Shown here piece by piece: positions 26,708-34,962 of a DNA stretch of 55,297 nt; positions within the stretch are counted from its first letter, which is position 1, and the number at the start of each line of letters is the position of its first letter. The notes under the pieces are model-generated. The model was not told where the DNA came from. It saw only the letters and a list, made by a program, of their open reading frames with translations, and ran no database searches. Position numbers and translations under genes: made by a program. This stretch comes from Oscillospiraceae bacterium. Lineage in GTDB: Bacteria > Bacillota > Clostridia > Oscillospirales > Acutalibacteraceae. Location of the stretch: NCBI GenBank assembly GCA_902791235.1, contig CADAUV010000005.1, forward strand, positions 1 through 55,297, in the 5' to 3' direction.

Positions 26708-29527
26708 TTATTCGCCGAAGGTTCTCTTAGCCTCTTCCCAGCCTGCCTTGATGCTCTTTAAGCCCTTAGCAACAACCTCTTTAACATCCTCGGATGCGTC
26801 AGCAGCTGCAGCCTGAAGCTTAGCTAAATTCTCTTTAGCAGCAGCAATTCTTGCCTCAATCTCCTCCTTGGAGATTGCTTCCTTGTCGTCCTTTGCAGCG
26901 TTCTCAGCAATTGCAGCCTGAGCAGCAGCAAGTCTTGCGATAGGAACTCTGAAAGGTGAGCAGGATACATAGTCAAGACCAATCTTATGACAGAACTCAA
27001 CTGATGACGGGTCGCCGCCGTGCTCGCCGCAGATACCGCAGTGGAGCTCAGGACGGGTAGCCTTACCCTTCTCAACAGCCATCTTCATAAGCTTGCCTAC
27101 GCCGTCCTGGTCAAGCTTAGCAAACGGGTCGTTCTCAAAAATCTTAGCGTCATAGTAAGCGTCAAGGAACTTACCTGCGTCATCACGGCTGAAGCCGTAT
27201 GTCATCTGGGTAAGGTCGTTAGTGCCGAAGCAGAAGAACTCAGCCTGTGTTGCGATTTCGTCAGCTGTAAGAGCAGCACGGGGAATCTCAATCATAGTAC
27301 CTACTTCGTACTTCATATCGGAGCCTGCAGCCTCAATCTCAGCGTCAGCTGTTGCTACAACGATGTCCTTAACATACTTTAATTCCTTAGTATCACAAGC
27401 AAGCGGAATCATAATCTCGGGAACGAGCTTCCACTCAGGGTGTGCCTTCTGTACATTTATAGCTGCACGGATAACAGCCTTTGTCTGCATCTTAGCAATC
27501 TCAGGATATGTTACTGCAAGACGGAGACCACGATGACCCATCATCGGGTTGAACTCGTGAAGAGAAGCGATGATAGCCTTGATGTCCTCAACACTCTTGC
27601 CCTGAGCCTTAGTAAGCTTCTTGATGTCCTCTTCCTCGGTAGGAACGAACTCGTGGAGCGGCGGGTCAAGGAAACGGATTGTTACAGGACAGCCCTCAAG
27701 TGCTTCGTAGAGCTGCTCAAAGTCATTCTGCTGATAAGGAAGAATCTTATCAAGTGCAGTCTCTCTCTCCTCAACGGTGTCAGCGCAAATCATCTCACGG
27801 AAAGCAGCAATTCTGTCCTCCTCGAAGAACATATGCTCTGTACGGCAGAGACCGATACCCTCAGCGCCGAGCTCTCTTGCTCTCTTAGCGTCAGCAGGAG
27901 TATCAGCGTTTGTACGAACCTTGAGAGTTCTGAACTTGTCAGCCCAGCCCATAATTCTGCCGAATGTGCCTGCAATCTCAGCGTCCTTAGTAGCGATAAT
28001 GCCTTCGTAGATATTACCTGTTGAACCGTCGATTGAAATATAATCGCCCTCGTGGAATTCCTTACCTGCGAGTGTGAATACCTTATTATCCTCGTCCATT
28101 GTGATTTCAGAGCAGCCTGATACACAGCAAGTACCCATACCACGGGCAACAACGGCAGCGTGTGATGTCATACCGCCGCGAACTGTAAGGATACCCTGAG
28201 CAGCCTTCATACCTGTAATGTCCTCAGGTGAAGTCTCAAGACGAACAAGTACAACCTTCTCGCCCTTGTCAGCCCATGCAACTGCGTCGTCAGCAGTGAA
28301 TACAACCTTACCGCAAGCAGCACCCGGTGATGCGCCGAGACCCTTGCCGATTGGTGTTGCAGCCTTAAGAGCAGCAGCGTCAAACTGAGGATGAAGAAGT
28401 GTGTCGAGGTTACGCGGGTCAATCATAGCGACAGCCTCTTCCTCAGTTCTCATACCCTCGTCAACGAGGTCGCAGGCAATCTGAAGTGCAGCCTGTGCTG
28501 TTCTCTTACCGTTTCTTGTCTGAAGCATAAAGAGCTTACCGTGCTCAACAGTGAACTCCATATCCTGCATATCTCTGTAATGATTCTCAAGAATCTCACA
28601 AACCTTTGTGAACTCAGCGAATGCCTCAGGGAACTTCTGCTCCATCTCAGAGATGTGCATAGGTGTACGAACACCTGCAACAACATCCTCGCCCTGTGCA
28701 TTTGTAAGGAACTCACCGAAGAGGCCCTTAGCGCCTGTTGCAGGGTCACGGGTGAAGGCAACACCTGTACCGCAGTCGTCGCCCATATTACCGAATGCCA
28801 TAGCCTGTACATTAACAGCCGTACCCCATGAATAAGGGATATCGTTATCACGACGGTAAACATTAGCACGCGGATTGTCCCATGAACGGAATACAGCCTT
28901 AACAGCGCCCATTAACTGCTCCTTAGGATCAGTCGGGAAGTCTTCGCCGATTTTCTCTTTATACTCAGCCTTGAACTGCTCAGCAAGCTCTTTAAGGTCG
29001 TCAGCAGTAAGCTCAACATCCTGAGTTACGCCTCTCTCTGCCTTCATCTTGTCGATGAGCTCTTCAAAGTACTTCTTGCCTACTTCCATAACTACATCGG
29101 AATACATCTGGATGAATCTTCTGTAACAGTCATAAGCCCAACGGGGATTGCCTGACTTCTCAGCCATAACCTCAACAACCTCTTCGTTAAGACCGAGGTT
29201 AAGGATTGTGTCCATCATACCGGGCATTGATGCACGGGCACCTGAACGAACCGATACGAGAAGCGGATTTTCCTTATCGCCGAACTTCTTGCCGTTGATT
29301 TCTTCCATCTTTACGATGTACTCTTCGATTTCTGCCATGATTGAAGGATTAATCTGTCTGCCGTCCTCGTAGTACTGAGTACAAGCCTCAGTTGTGATTG
29401 TGAAGCCCTGAGGAACAGGAAGACCGATGTTTGTCATCTCAGCAAGGTTTGCACCCTTACCGCCGAGAAGCTCTCTCATGTCAGCGTTACCCTCTGAGAA
29501 GAGGTAACAATACTTCTTTTTTGCCAT
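26708..29527 (-). CDS. ppdK: Pyruvate, phosphate dikinase
   Basis: A 939-residue enzyme interconverting pyruvate, ATP and Pi with PEP, AMP and PPi, used in glycolysis by many anaerobes. N-terminal ATP-grasp (ELLGGKGANLAEMTNIGLPV); swivelling phospho-His domain GGMTSHAAVVARGMG (His near residue 455); C-terminal PEP/pyruvate barrel with GICGEHGGDPSS. Residues about 880-939 form an extra Ala/Lys/Glu-rich tail (KEEIEARIAAAKENLAKL and on), probably helical, beyond the usual end of the family. Strong codon bias makes long antisense frames here, which are not genes. Confidence 0.98.
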   Translation of the reverse strand: MAKKKYCYLFSEGNADMRELLGGKGANLAEMTNIGLPVPQGFTITTEACTQYYEDGRQINPSIMAEIEEYIVKMEEINGKKFGDKENPLLVSVRSGARASMPGMMDTILNLGLNEEVVEVMAEKSGNPRWAYDCYRRFIQMYSDVVMEVGKKYFEELIDKMKAERGVTQDVELTADDLKELAEQFKAEYKEKIGEDFPTDPKEQLMGAVKAVFRSWDNPRANVYRRDNDIPYSWGTAVNVQAMAFGNMGDDCGTGVAFTRDPATGAKGLFGEFLTNAQGEDVVAGVRTPMHISEMEQKFPEAFAEFTKVCEILENHYRDMQDMEFTVEHGKLFMLQTRNGKRTAQAALQIACDLVDEGMRTEEEAVAMIDPRNLDTLLHPQFDAAALKAATPIGKGLGASPGAACGKVVFTADDAVAWADKGEKVVLVRLETSPEDITGMKAAQGILTVRGGMTSHAAVVARGMGTCCVSGCSEITMDEDNKVFTLAGKEFHEGDYISIDGSTGNIYEGIIATKDAEIAGTFGRIMGWADKFRTLKVRTNADTPADAKRARELGAEGIGLCRTEHMFFEEDRIAAFREMICADTVEERETALDKILPYQQNDFEQLYEALEGCPVTIRFLDPPLHEFVPTEEEDIKKLTKAQGKSVEDIKAIIASLHEFNPMMGHRGLRLAVTYPEIAKMQTKAVIRAAINVQKAHPEWKLVPEIMIPLACDTKELKYVKDIVVATADAEIEAAGSDMKYEVGTMIEIPRAALTADEIATQAEFFCFGTNDLTQMTYGFSRDDAGKFLDAYYDAKIFENDPFAKLDQDGVGKLMKMAVEKGKATRPELHCGICGEHGGDPSSVEFCHKIGLDYVSCSPFRVPIARLAAAQAAIAENAAKDDKEAISKEEIEARIAAAKENLAKLQAAAADASEDVKEVVAKGLKSIKAGWEEAKRTFGE

Positions 29528-29623
29528 TTAAGAAATACCTCCTAAAAGAATTTACAAAAAAATTTCTAAATATTATATCGGGCAGGGACAAGCGCAATCC
29601 GTCCCTTGATATAACTCTATAAA

Positions 29624-29652
29624 AGTATAACATACAAATATATAAAATACAA
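29624..29652 (-). promoter_or_regulatory. Probable ppdK promoter
   Basis: Minus strand TTGTAT (29652-29647), 17 bp, TATACT (29629-29624), giving a leader of about 90 nt before the ppdK ATG with AGGAGGT. Confidence 0.6.
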
Positions 29653-29691
29653 ACATTTTTTATTAAATTTTTATCTTTATGCCTAATTGTC

Positions 29692-29720
29692 TTGAAAAAA
29701 AGTAAAATTTGTTGCATAAT
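29692..29720 (+). promoter_or_regulatory. glmU promoter
   Basis: TTGAAA (29692-29697), 17 bp, CATAAT (29715-29720). The -35 box coincides with a TTG that would otherwise open a longer glmU frame, which argues against that longer start. Confidence 0.7.
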
Positions 29721-29787
29721 AGTAAAAAATAACGAGTTCACCGTTAATCTCACATCAGCGGAAAACTCTGTTTCAAGGAGAAAATAT

Positions 29788-31167
29788 ATGAAATGTGCAA
29801 TAATTCTTGCAGGCGGTAAGGGTACACGAATGAAAGCCGACTGCCCTAAGGTTATGTGTAAGGTACTTTTCAAGCCGATGATAAGCTATGTTATCGACGC
29901 GGTCAGAGAAGCGGGCGTTGAGGATATCTGCGTTATTACGGGCTACAAGCACGAGGAGGTTGAGGCGTATCTTGACGAAAATATCAAGACCGCTTTACAG
30001 GAGCCGCAGCTCGGTACGGGACACGCGGTTATGCAGGCAAACGACTTTATCGCAAGCCACCTTGGCGACGAGATTTTGATTTTAAACGGCGACGGTCCGC
30101 TTATGGACGCCGACACCATAAACAAGGCTTACGACTACCACAGAAAGAACAATAACGCAGTAACGCTCATCAGCGCAATCGTTGAGGACCCGACGGGTAT
30201 CGGCCACATCAAGCGCGATGAAAACGGAACTCTCCTCAGAATAGTTGAGCATAAGGACGCGACTGACGAGGAGAAGCTCATCAAGGAGTCAAACGCAGGC
30301 TGCTACTGGTTTGACGGCGGCGAGCTTAAATATGCGCTTGAAAACATCACAAACGACAATGTTCAGAATGAATACTACCTCACTGACAGCGTGGAAATCC
30401 TCCTTGGCGCAGGTAAAAACGCAGGAGCATATGTTGTTGAAAACAGCGAGGTTGTACTCGGCGCAAACGACAGAAAGCAGCTTAACGACCTCAATACAAT
30501 TATGAGAAGGAATATCAATAACCGCCTTATGCTTGAGGGCGTTGATATTCCCTGCACCGACGGCGTAATGATTGGCAAGGATGTTAAAATCGGCAATTCA
30601 ACCGTAATTCTCCCGAACACAATCATCATCGGCGACACCGTTGTGGGCGACGGCTGTACACTCGGCCCGAACACCTATATTGACAATTCAAAAATCGGCG
30701 ACGGCGTAATTCTCGACAACTGTAAAATTCTTGATTCAACCATCGAAAACGGCGTTGACTGCGGTCCGTTCGTCAAGGTAAGGGCTAACTCGACGCTCGG
30801 CGAAAAGGTGCATATCGGCAACTTTGTCGAGGTCAAGAACTCAAATGTCGGCGCAGGCACAAAGAGCGCTCATCTCACCTATATCGGCGACAGCGATGTG
30901 GGCAGGGATGTCAACTTCGGCTGCGGCACGGTTACCTGTAACTACGACGGCAAAAACAAAACAAGATGCTCAATCGGCGACGGCGCTTTCATCGGTTGTA
31001 ATACAAATCTCATCGCGCCTGTTGAGGTCGGCGATATGGCTTATATTGCGGCAGGCTCAACCATCACGGACGATATTCCCGACAAGGCTCTCTCCGTTGC
31101 AAGAGCAAAGCAGGTAAACAAGGAAGGCTGGGTTGACAGGAAAAAGCCGTTTAAAAATCAGAAATAA
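29788..31167 (+). CDS. glmU: Bifunctional GlcNAc-1-phosphate uridyltransferase / glucosamine-1-phosphate acetyltransferase
   Basis: A 459-residue enzyme making UDP-GlcNAc for peptidoglycan. The N-terminal nucleotidyltransferase has ILAGGKGTRMK, LNGDGPLMD and NAGCYWFD. The C-terminal left-handed beta helix carries hexapeptide repeats and CGTVTCNYDGKNKT of the acetyltransferase site. ATG 29788 follows AAGGAG and gives the normal family length. vanW follows after 23 bp on the same strand. Confidence 0.97.
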   Translation: MKCAIILAGGKGTRMKADCPKVMCKVLFKPMISYVIDAVREAGVEDICVITGYKHEEVEAYLDENIKTALQEPQLGTGHAVMQANDFIASHLGDEILILNGDGPLMDADTINKAYDYHRKNNNAVTLISAIVEDPTGIGHIKRDENGTLLRIVEHKDATDEEKLIKESNAGCYWFDGGELKYALENITNDNVQNEYYLTDSVEILLGAGKNAGAYVVENSEVVLGANDRKQLNDLNTIMRRNINNRLMLEGVDIPCTDGVMIGKDVKIGNSTVILPNTIIIGDTVVGDGCTLGPNTYIDNSKIGDGVILDNCKILDSTIENGVDCGPFVKVRANSTLGEKVHIGNFVEVKNSNVGAGTKSAHLTYIGDSDVGRDVNFGCGTVTCNYDGKNKTRCSIGDGAFIGCNTNLIAPVEVGDMAYIAAGSTITDDIPDKALSVARAKQVNKEGWVDRKKPFKNQK

Positions 31168-31190
31168 TTTAAAGTGATGATAAGAGGACT

Positions 31191-32030
31191 ATGAAAAAAA
31201 TATTATCCGTTATTACGGTTGCCGTTTTACTTTCGGCAATGCTCGTTTCCTGTAAGCAGAATGCGGATGTTACCAGGCAGGACACCACTGAAAGCACAAC
31301 CGTAACAACCACGACGGCGACAACGACTGAGGACATCAGCACGACCTTTGAGGAGGCGCACACATATAAAATCTATCCTGCGCTTCAGAAGGACCCCGAC
31401 GGCAGCTATCCCTACGAGGCTTCAAGCTTTACAACCTACTATCAGCCGTCAAATGAAACGAGGACGACAAATATACAGAACGCCGTTTCAAGGCTTGACG
31501 ATTTATGCATACCCGACGGAGCGACCTTCAGCTTTAACCAGACTGTCGGCAAGAGAACGGTGCTTGCAGGCTATGAGGAGGCAAAGATTGTCAAGGGCGA
31601 CGAATTTGTCGACGGGCTCGGCGGCGGTATCTGTCAGGTAAGCTCAACAATCTTTCAGGCGGCGCTTCGCGCGAATCTTGATATAACGGTACGCGCCTGC
31701 CACTCGCTTGAAATCAGCTATGTTCCGCTTGGCGCTGACGCAACTGTACAGTGGAATTCACAGGACTTTCAGTTCAAAAACGATTCGGGCAGCGACCTGA
31801 GGCTTTCGGTCTACGCCTCAGACGGCAAGCTCAACTGCACAATCTATGCGCAGGACGATATCGCGCCGGGCGACCTCTCGGTCGATATCTCAAAAAGCGG
31901 CGAAACCTATACGCTGACAAGAACAGTCAACGGCACGGTGAATTACTCAACCTCGAGTAAATACCAGAAGCCGAAGGAAACAACAACCAAAGAGGACTTA
32001 AAACCCTCGCCTTTGGGGCATCCGTCATAA
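31191..32030 (+). CDS. VanW-family lipoprotein
   Basis: A 279-residue protein. Signal peptide with lipobox LVSC (Cys21), a Thr-rich linker (about 30-50), then a VanW domain (FSFNQTVGKRT, GLGGGICQVSSTIFQAALRA, SLEISYVPLGADATV). VanW proteins are cell-envelope proteins common in Clostridia; their activity is not settled. The C-terminus ends in a low-complexity tail. The last residues and the TAA abut the repeat element that starts at 32028, so the native C-terminus may have been altered by that insertion. It probably shares a transcript with glmU. Confidence 0.88.
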   Translation: MKKILSVITVAVLLSAMLVSCKQNADVTRQDTTESTTVTTTTATTTEDISTTFEEAHTYKIYPALQKDPDGSYPYEASSFTTYYQPSNETRTTNIQNAVSRLDDLCIPDGATFSFNQTVGKRTVLAGYEEAKIVKGDEFVDGLGGGICQVSSTIFQAALRANLDITVRACHSLEISYVPLGADATVQWNSQDFQFKNDSGSDLRLSVYASDGKLNCTIYAQDDIAPGDLSVDISKSGETYTLTRTVNGTVNYSTSSKYQKPKETTTKEDLKPSPLGHPS

Positions 32031-32044
32031 AGAAGTTAAATATT

Positions 32045-32097
32045 AAGCCTTCCCCTTGAGGGGAAGGTGGATTGCCGAAGGCAAGACGGATGAGGTG
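32045..32097 (+). repeat. Palindromic repeat A, copy 1 (left border of the DUF559 unit)
   Basis: A 53-bp unit: CCTTCCCC/GGGGAAGG hairpin, then a TTGCC-GAA-GGCAA hairpin, then GATGAGGTG. Copy 2 lies at 47353-47405 in the opposite orientation with two to three changes. The inner end GATGAGGTG also supplies the ribosome site of the DUF559 gene. The bases 32028-32044, starting TAAAGAAGTT, are shared with copy 2 too. Confidence 0.92.
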
Positions 32098-32102
32098 TAA
32101 AT

Positions 32103-32447
32103 GTGAACAAAACAAATAATCCGACACTAAAGCCTTATGCGCAGAAGTTACGCAGAGAAATGACAAAAGAAGAACGGCATTTGTGGTATGACTTTCTGAA
32201 AGGACTACCCGTTACCTTTAACCGTCAAAAGGTTATAGGAAACTATATCGCCGATTTTTATTGCGCTTCATCAAAACTGATTATTGAACTTGACGGCTCG
32301 CAACACTACAAAGAAAAAGGCATTGAGTCGGATAAAAAGCGCGATGAGTATTTTAACTATCTTGGTTTAGTAGTTTTAAGATACTCAAACGAGGATGTTA
32401 ATCATAATTTTGACGGCGTATGCGAGGACATTTTGAAGCGATTATAA
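32103..32447 (+). CDS. DUF559 endonuclease-like protein inside a repeat-bounded unit
   Basis: A 114-residue protein with PD-(D/E)xK-type features of the Vsr/MutH-like DUF559 family: Glu23/Glu24 in MTKEERHLWYDF, Asp51 in NYIADFYC, and Glu62-x-Asp64 in KLIIELDGSQH. GTG start; the only ribosome site is GAGGTG (32092-32097), inside repeat A. The stop codon (32445-32447) touches repeat B at 32448, so the gene fills the space between the two repeats exactly. No methylase or other restriction partner is nearby. A role as nicking/processing enzyme for the flanking palindromes is suggested by this layout only. Confidence 0.85.
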   Translation: MNKTNNPTLKPYAQKLRREMTKEERHLWYDFLKGLPVTFNRQKVIGNYIADFYCASSKLIIELDGSQHYKEKGIESDKKRDEYFNYLGLVVLRYSNEDVNHNFDGVCEDILKRL

Positions 32448-32498
32448 CACCTCATCAGTTTCGCTTCGCTCAACAGCTTCCCCTCAAGGGGAAGCCTT
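32448..32498 (-). repeat. Palindromic repeat B, copy 1 (right border of the DUF559 unit)
   Basis: A 51-bp unit; read on the minus strand it is a CTTCCCC/GGGGAAG hairpin, then TTGAGCGAAGCGAAACT, then GATGAGGTG facing the nuclease gene. It is related to repeat A in its two ends and inverted relative to it. The copy at 47275-47325 is identical over its length as far as can be read. Confidence 0.92.
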
Positions 32499-32620
32499 TT
32501 TCTTTTTTGGGATTTGTCTTTACAAATCCTATGCTCGCTGCGCTCTGTGACACATATTTGCCCTTCACTAAAAACTATGATATAATGAACGCAACAAATT
32601 GGGATTATTCGAGGTAAAAC
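32499..32620 (+). promoter_or_regulatory. Conserved cassette leader with promoter, copy 1
   Basis: Nearly the same sequence as 47274-47151 read on the minus strand. It contains an inverted repeat GGATTTGT/ACAAATCC-like (near 32510-32529) and then a promoter: TTGCCC (32558-32563), 17 bp, TATAAT (32581-32586). Similarity continues to the start codon of the cargo gene. Confidence 0.82.
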
Positions 32621-33172
32621 ATGAAACTTGTTTTTATAATTGGTGATGCAGCCGTAGGGAAAATGACCGTAGGTCAGGAACTGATGAAGATAACAGATCT
32701 GCGACTATTTCATAATCATATGACCATTGAGCCTGTGATAGAGATTTTTGGTGGATTTGACGGCAAAACGATATCGGAGATACGCGAGGTCATTTTCAGA
32801 AATTTTGCAGCCTCCGATAATTACGGAATGATTTTTACATATATGTGGGCTTTTGATATTAAAGATGACTGGGATTATATAGAACATGTGAAAGAAATAT
32901 TCAGTCCGTATAATACAGAGTTTTATTATGTGGAACTGATTGCACCACAAGAGATAAGATTGCAAAGGAATGCAACGAAAAACAGACTTAATCACAAACC
33001 TTCCAAAAGAGATATATCGTTATCAAATCAGCGTCTGATAAATGACGATAAGAATTACAGGTGTGTAAGCTTTGAAGGCGAAATAACTTTTGACAATTAT
33101 CTCAGGATTGACAACTCTAATAAACGCCCTGAAGAAGTTGCCAAAATGATAAAGAAAGAATTCGACCTGTAA
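32621..33172 (+). CDS. Small P-loop kinase-like protein (cassette cargo)
   Basis: A 183-residue predicted nucleotide-binding protein: beta strand plus P-loop IIGDAAVGKMTVG (Gly8-Thr16), then LFHNHMTIEPV, as in a family of AAA/shikimate-kinase-like predicted kinases. Substrate unknown. It is AT-richer than glmU and dnaC around it. The gene sits between a leader and a terminator segment that are both shared with the DUF6440 gene at 46962-47150, though the two coding regions are unrelated. Ribosome site GAGGT. Confidence 0.75.
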   Translation: MKLVFIIGDAAVGKMTVGQELMKITDLRLFHNHMTIEPVIEIFGGFDGKTISEIREVIFRNFAASDNYGMIFTYMWAFDIKDDWDYIEHVKEIFSPYNTEFYYVELIAPQEIRLQRNATKNRLNHKPSKRDISLSNQRLINDDKNYRCVSFEGEITFDNYLRIDNSNKRPEEVAKMIKKEFDL

Positions 33173-33202
33173 CTTTTATTATTCGGCGAAAAACAGACAG
33201 AC

Positions 33203-33295
33203 AAATTCTGATTTGTTGAGATAAAAAACAGAGCGGCTGAGTAAAAACTCAGCCGCCTTCTTTATAACGGGCACCCGTTGGGCGAGGTTTTTTAT
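33203..33295 (+). repeat. Conserved cassette 3' segment with terminator hairpin, copy 1
   Basis: Begins AAATTCTGATTTGTTGAG; contains a stem GGCTGAGT/ACTCAGCC, then TTTATAACGGG, a second stem and TTTTTTA. The matching copy is 46870-46963 on the minus strand. It ends against the stop codon of the convergent DUF308 gene. Confidence 0.85.
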
Positions 33296-33970
33296 TTATT
33301 CAACTTCAGTTCCTGTTGAATCAAATTCCTCAGCGTTTCCTGCAGCGGCATTGACCGAATTGTCAAATTCCTGCGCGGTTTCCTCAAACTGATTCATAGC
33401 GTTTTCAAGCTCCTGCTGGGCCTGTTTGTATTTTTCCTTGACCTTCTTTGCTTTACGGATGACCTCGATAAGAGCAAGACTGTCCGTTACGGCATAGAAG
33501 AGCAGCGACGCGCCGAGAAGCGTGCCGACAACCATATCCGACCTGCCCGAAAGGGAAACGACACCGACGCCGAGTCCTATCATAATAAGCGACATAATAA
33601 ACGACACAAGCCATGTGCCGAGAATGAAATGCTTTGAATCGAAAGAGGCAAGCATATTCACAACACCGCTTATAATCAGCCATACGCCGAGCACGAGAAT
33701 AATTATGCTTGCGATTGCTTTATACGCAAAGCAAACCACTATTCCGCCGATTATCGTGAGCGTACCCATTACCGCAAGAAACGCCGACCTTGCGCCGACA
33801 AGATAGAATATCCACGCCGCAATTCCAAGCACGATAAGCGCGCCGCCGATAATCATACTGATTGTGTAAACGCCCTCCTCGGGCTTGGCAAGAAGCACGC
33901 ATCCGATGATTGCCGAGGCGATGATTGAAACCACTGAAAGATACTTGACTCTGAAAAATAATTCTCTCAT
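33296..33970 (-). CDS. DUF308 (HdeD-like) membrane protein
   Basis: A 224-residue protein with about six membrane helices in residues 10-165, rich in Gly/Ile/Val, followed by a Gln/Glu-rich, probably coiled cytoplasmic tail (VKEKYKQAQQELENAMNQF onward). The repeated two-helix DUF308 pattern is clear. Function unknown, sometimes linked to acid stress. It is the last gene of the dnaD-dnaC-like run, 8 bp after the ATPase gene. Confidence 0.85.
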   Translation of the reverse strand: MRELFFRVKYLSVVSIIASAIIGCVLLAKPEEGVYTISMIIGGALIVLGIAAWIFYLVGARSAFLAVMGTLTIIGGIVVCFAYKAIASIIILVLGVWLIISGVVNMLASFDSKHFILGTWLVSFIMSLIMIGLGVGVVSLSGRSDMVVGTLLGASLLFYAVTDSLALIEVIRKAKKVKEKYKQAQQELENAMNQFEETAQEFDNSVNAAAGNAEEFDSTGTEVE

Positions 33971-33978
33971 ATACTCAC

Positions 33979-34953
33979 CTACTTTTTAATATATCTTATA
34001 TCGTTACCTTCAAGCACAAGCTGGCTGTAAATGCCCGTTATGCGCGAGGTAATACGCTGGTCGTACTGCTCCTCAAGCTCGCTCCAGGTATAATTTGTCG
34101 AAATCACCGTGGGTCTGCGTGAGGAAATCCTCGTGTTTATGATATTGTAAAGACAGGCAACCGTGTAGCTGTTTTTAAATTCAGTTCCAAGGTCGTCGAT
34201 AATCAGCAAATCGCAGCCGAGAACATCCGCCTCGCTGTAACGAAGGCGGTCGGTCCTGCCGAATTTTTCATTTTCAAGGTCGCTTAAAATGTTCTGCGCA
34301 GTGCCGTAAATCACGCTGAAACCGCGATTGATAACGGCGTTCGCAATTGCAAGCGAAAGATGGGTTTTGCCAAGTCCCGTGCCGCCCATAAACATAACAT
34401 TGTTTGAAGCGGTGGTAAACGAGGTCGCATATTTGCGGCAGCTCTCCTTGATTCTCTCCGCCTTCTGCCTCGGTGAAATTCCCGAAGCGCCGACGGTGTC
34501 GGGATAATAATTTACATCAAAGCTCTCAAAGGTGCTGTCCTCAAGCGGCGCAATCTCCGAAAGTCTTTCACGCTGAAGGTCCTTGAGAATTTCATTCACG
34601 CACTTACATCTGCGGTTATTGATTAAGCCTGTGTCGCCGCATGCCTTACAGTGATAGCTGACCTCAAGCACATCCTCATTGTATCCGTGCTGTTTTAAAA
34701 GCTCGACGCGTTTTTTCTGCAGCGCAAGGCTCTGCTCTTTGAGCTTCTCCATATCCGCCTGCTTGTTGTCGCTGAAAATGAACACCTTTGAAATGTTCAG
34801 GCCGACCTGCGCAAGCTCCTGAGTGATACCTGCAAGCTCGGGGATTTCCTCATTTATTTTCGCGCGCCTTAAATCCGTTTCCATATTTGCTCTCTCGCGT
34901 CTGCGTTCAAGCACCTCTTCGGCACGGCGGTAATCATCCTGTGTGTATGACAT
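33979..34953 (-). CDS. DnaC/DnaI-like helicase-loader ATPase
   Basis: A 324-residue AAA+ ATPase. The N-terminal helical part is followed by a zinc-binding-type CKACGDTG...CKC segment (about 107-127), then Walker A GGTGLGKTH (about 190) and Walker B LLIIDDLGTE, and an arginine-finger region DQRITSRITG. It is expected to load the replicative helicase. Directly downstream of the dnaD-type gene with a 9-bp gap, as in other Firmicutes primosome operons. Confidence 0.92.
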   Translation of the reverse strand: MSYTQDDYRRAEEVLERRRERANMETDLRRAKINEEIPELAGITQELAQVGLNISKVFIFSDNKQADMEKLKEQSLALQKKRVELLKQHGYNEDVLEVSYHCKACGDTGLINNRRCKCVNEILKDLQRERLSEIAPLEDSTFESFDVNYYPDTVGASGISPRQKAERIKESCRKYATSFTTASNNVMFMGGTGLGKTHLSLAIANAVINRGFSVIYGTAQNILSDLENEKFGRTDRLRYSEADVLGCDLLIIDDLGTEFKNSYTVACLYNIINTRISSRRPTVISTNYTWSELEEQYDQRITSRITGIYSQLVLEGNDIRYIKK

Positions 34954-34962
34954 TTTATTCTC

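Noticed and set aside
27440-28831. Several long plus-strand open frames opposite ppdK
   Set aside because: They mirror the codon bias of ppdK, lack ribosome sites and are Leu/Ser/Cys-rich without known motifs.
29692-29787. Longer glmU start
   Set aside because: The TTG is part of the -35 box and the added 32 residues are not GlmU-like.
32103-32447. Restriction-modification system
   Set aside because: No methyltransferase or specificity gene is present; the exact fit between repeats points to an element-borne nuclease instead.
32420-32617. Short plus-strand frame over repeat B and the cassette leader
   Set aside because: It consists only of repeat and promoter sequence, and the matching frame is not kept in copy 2.
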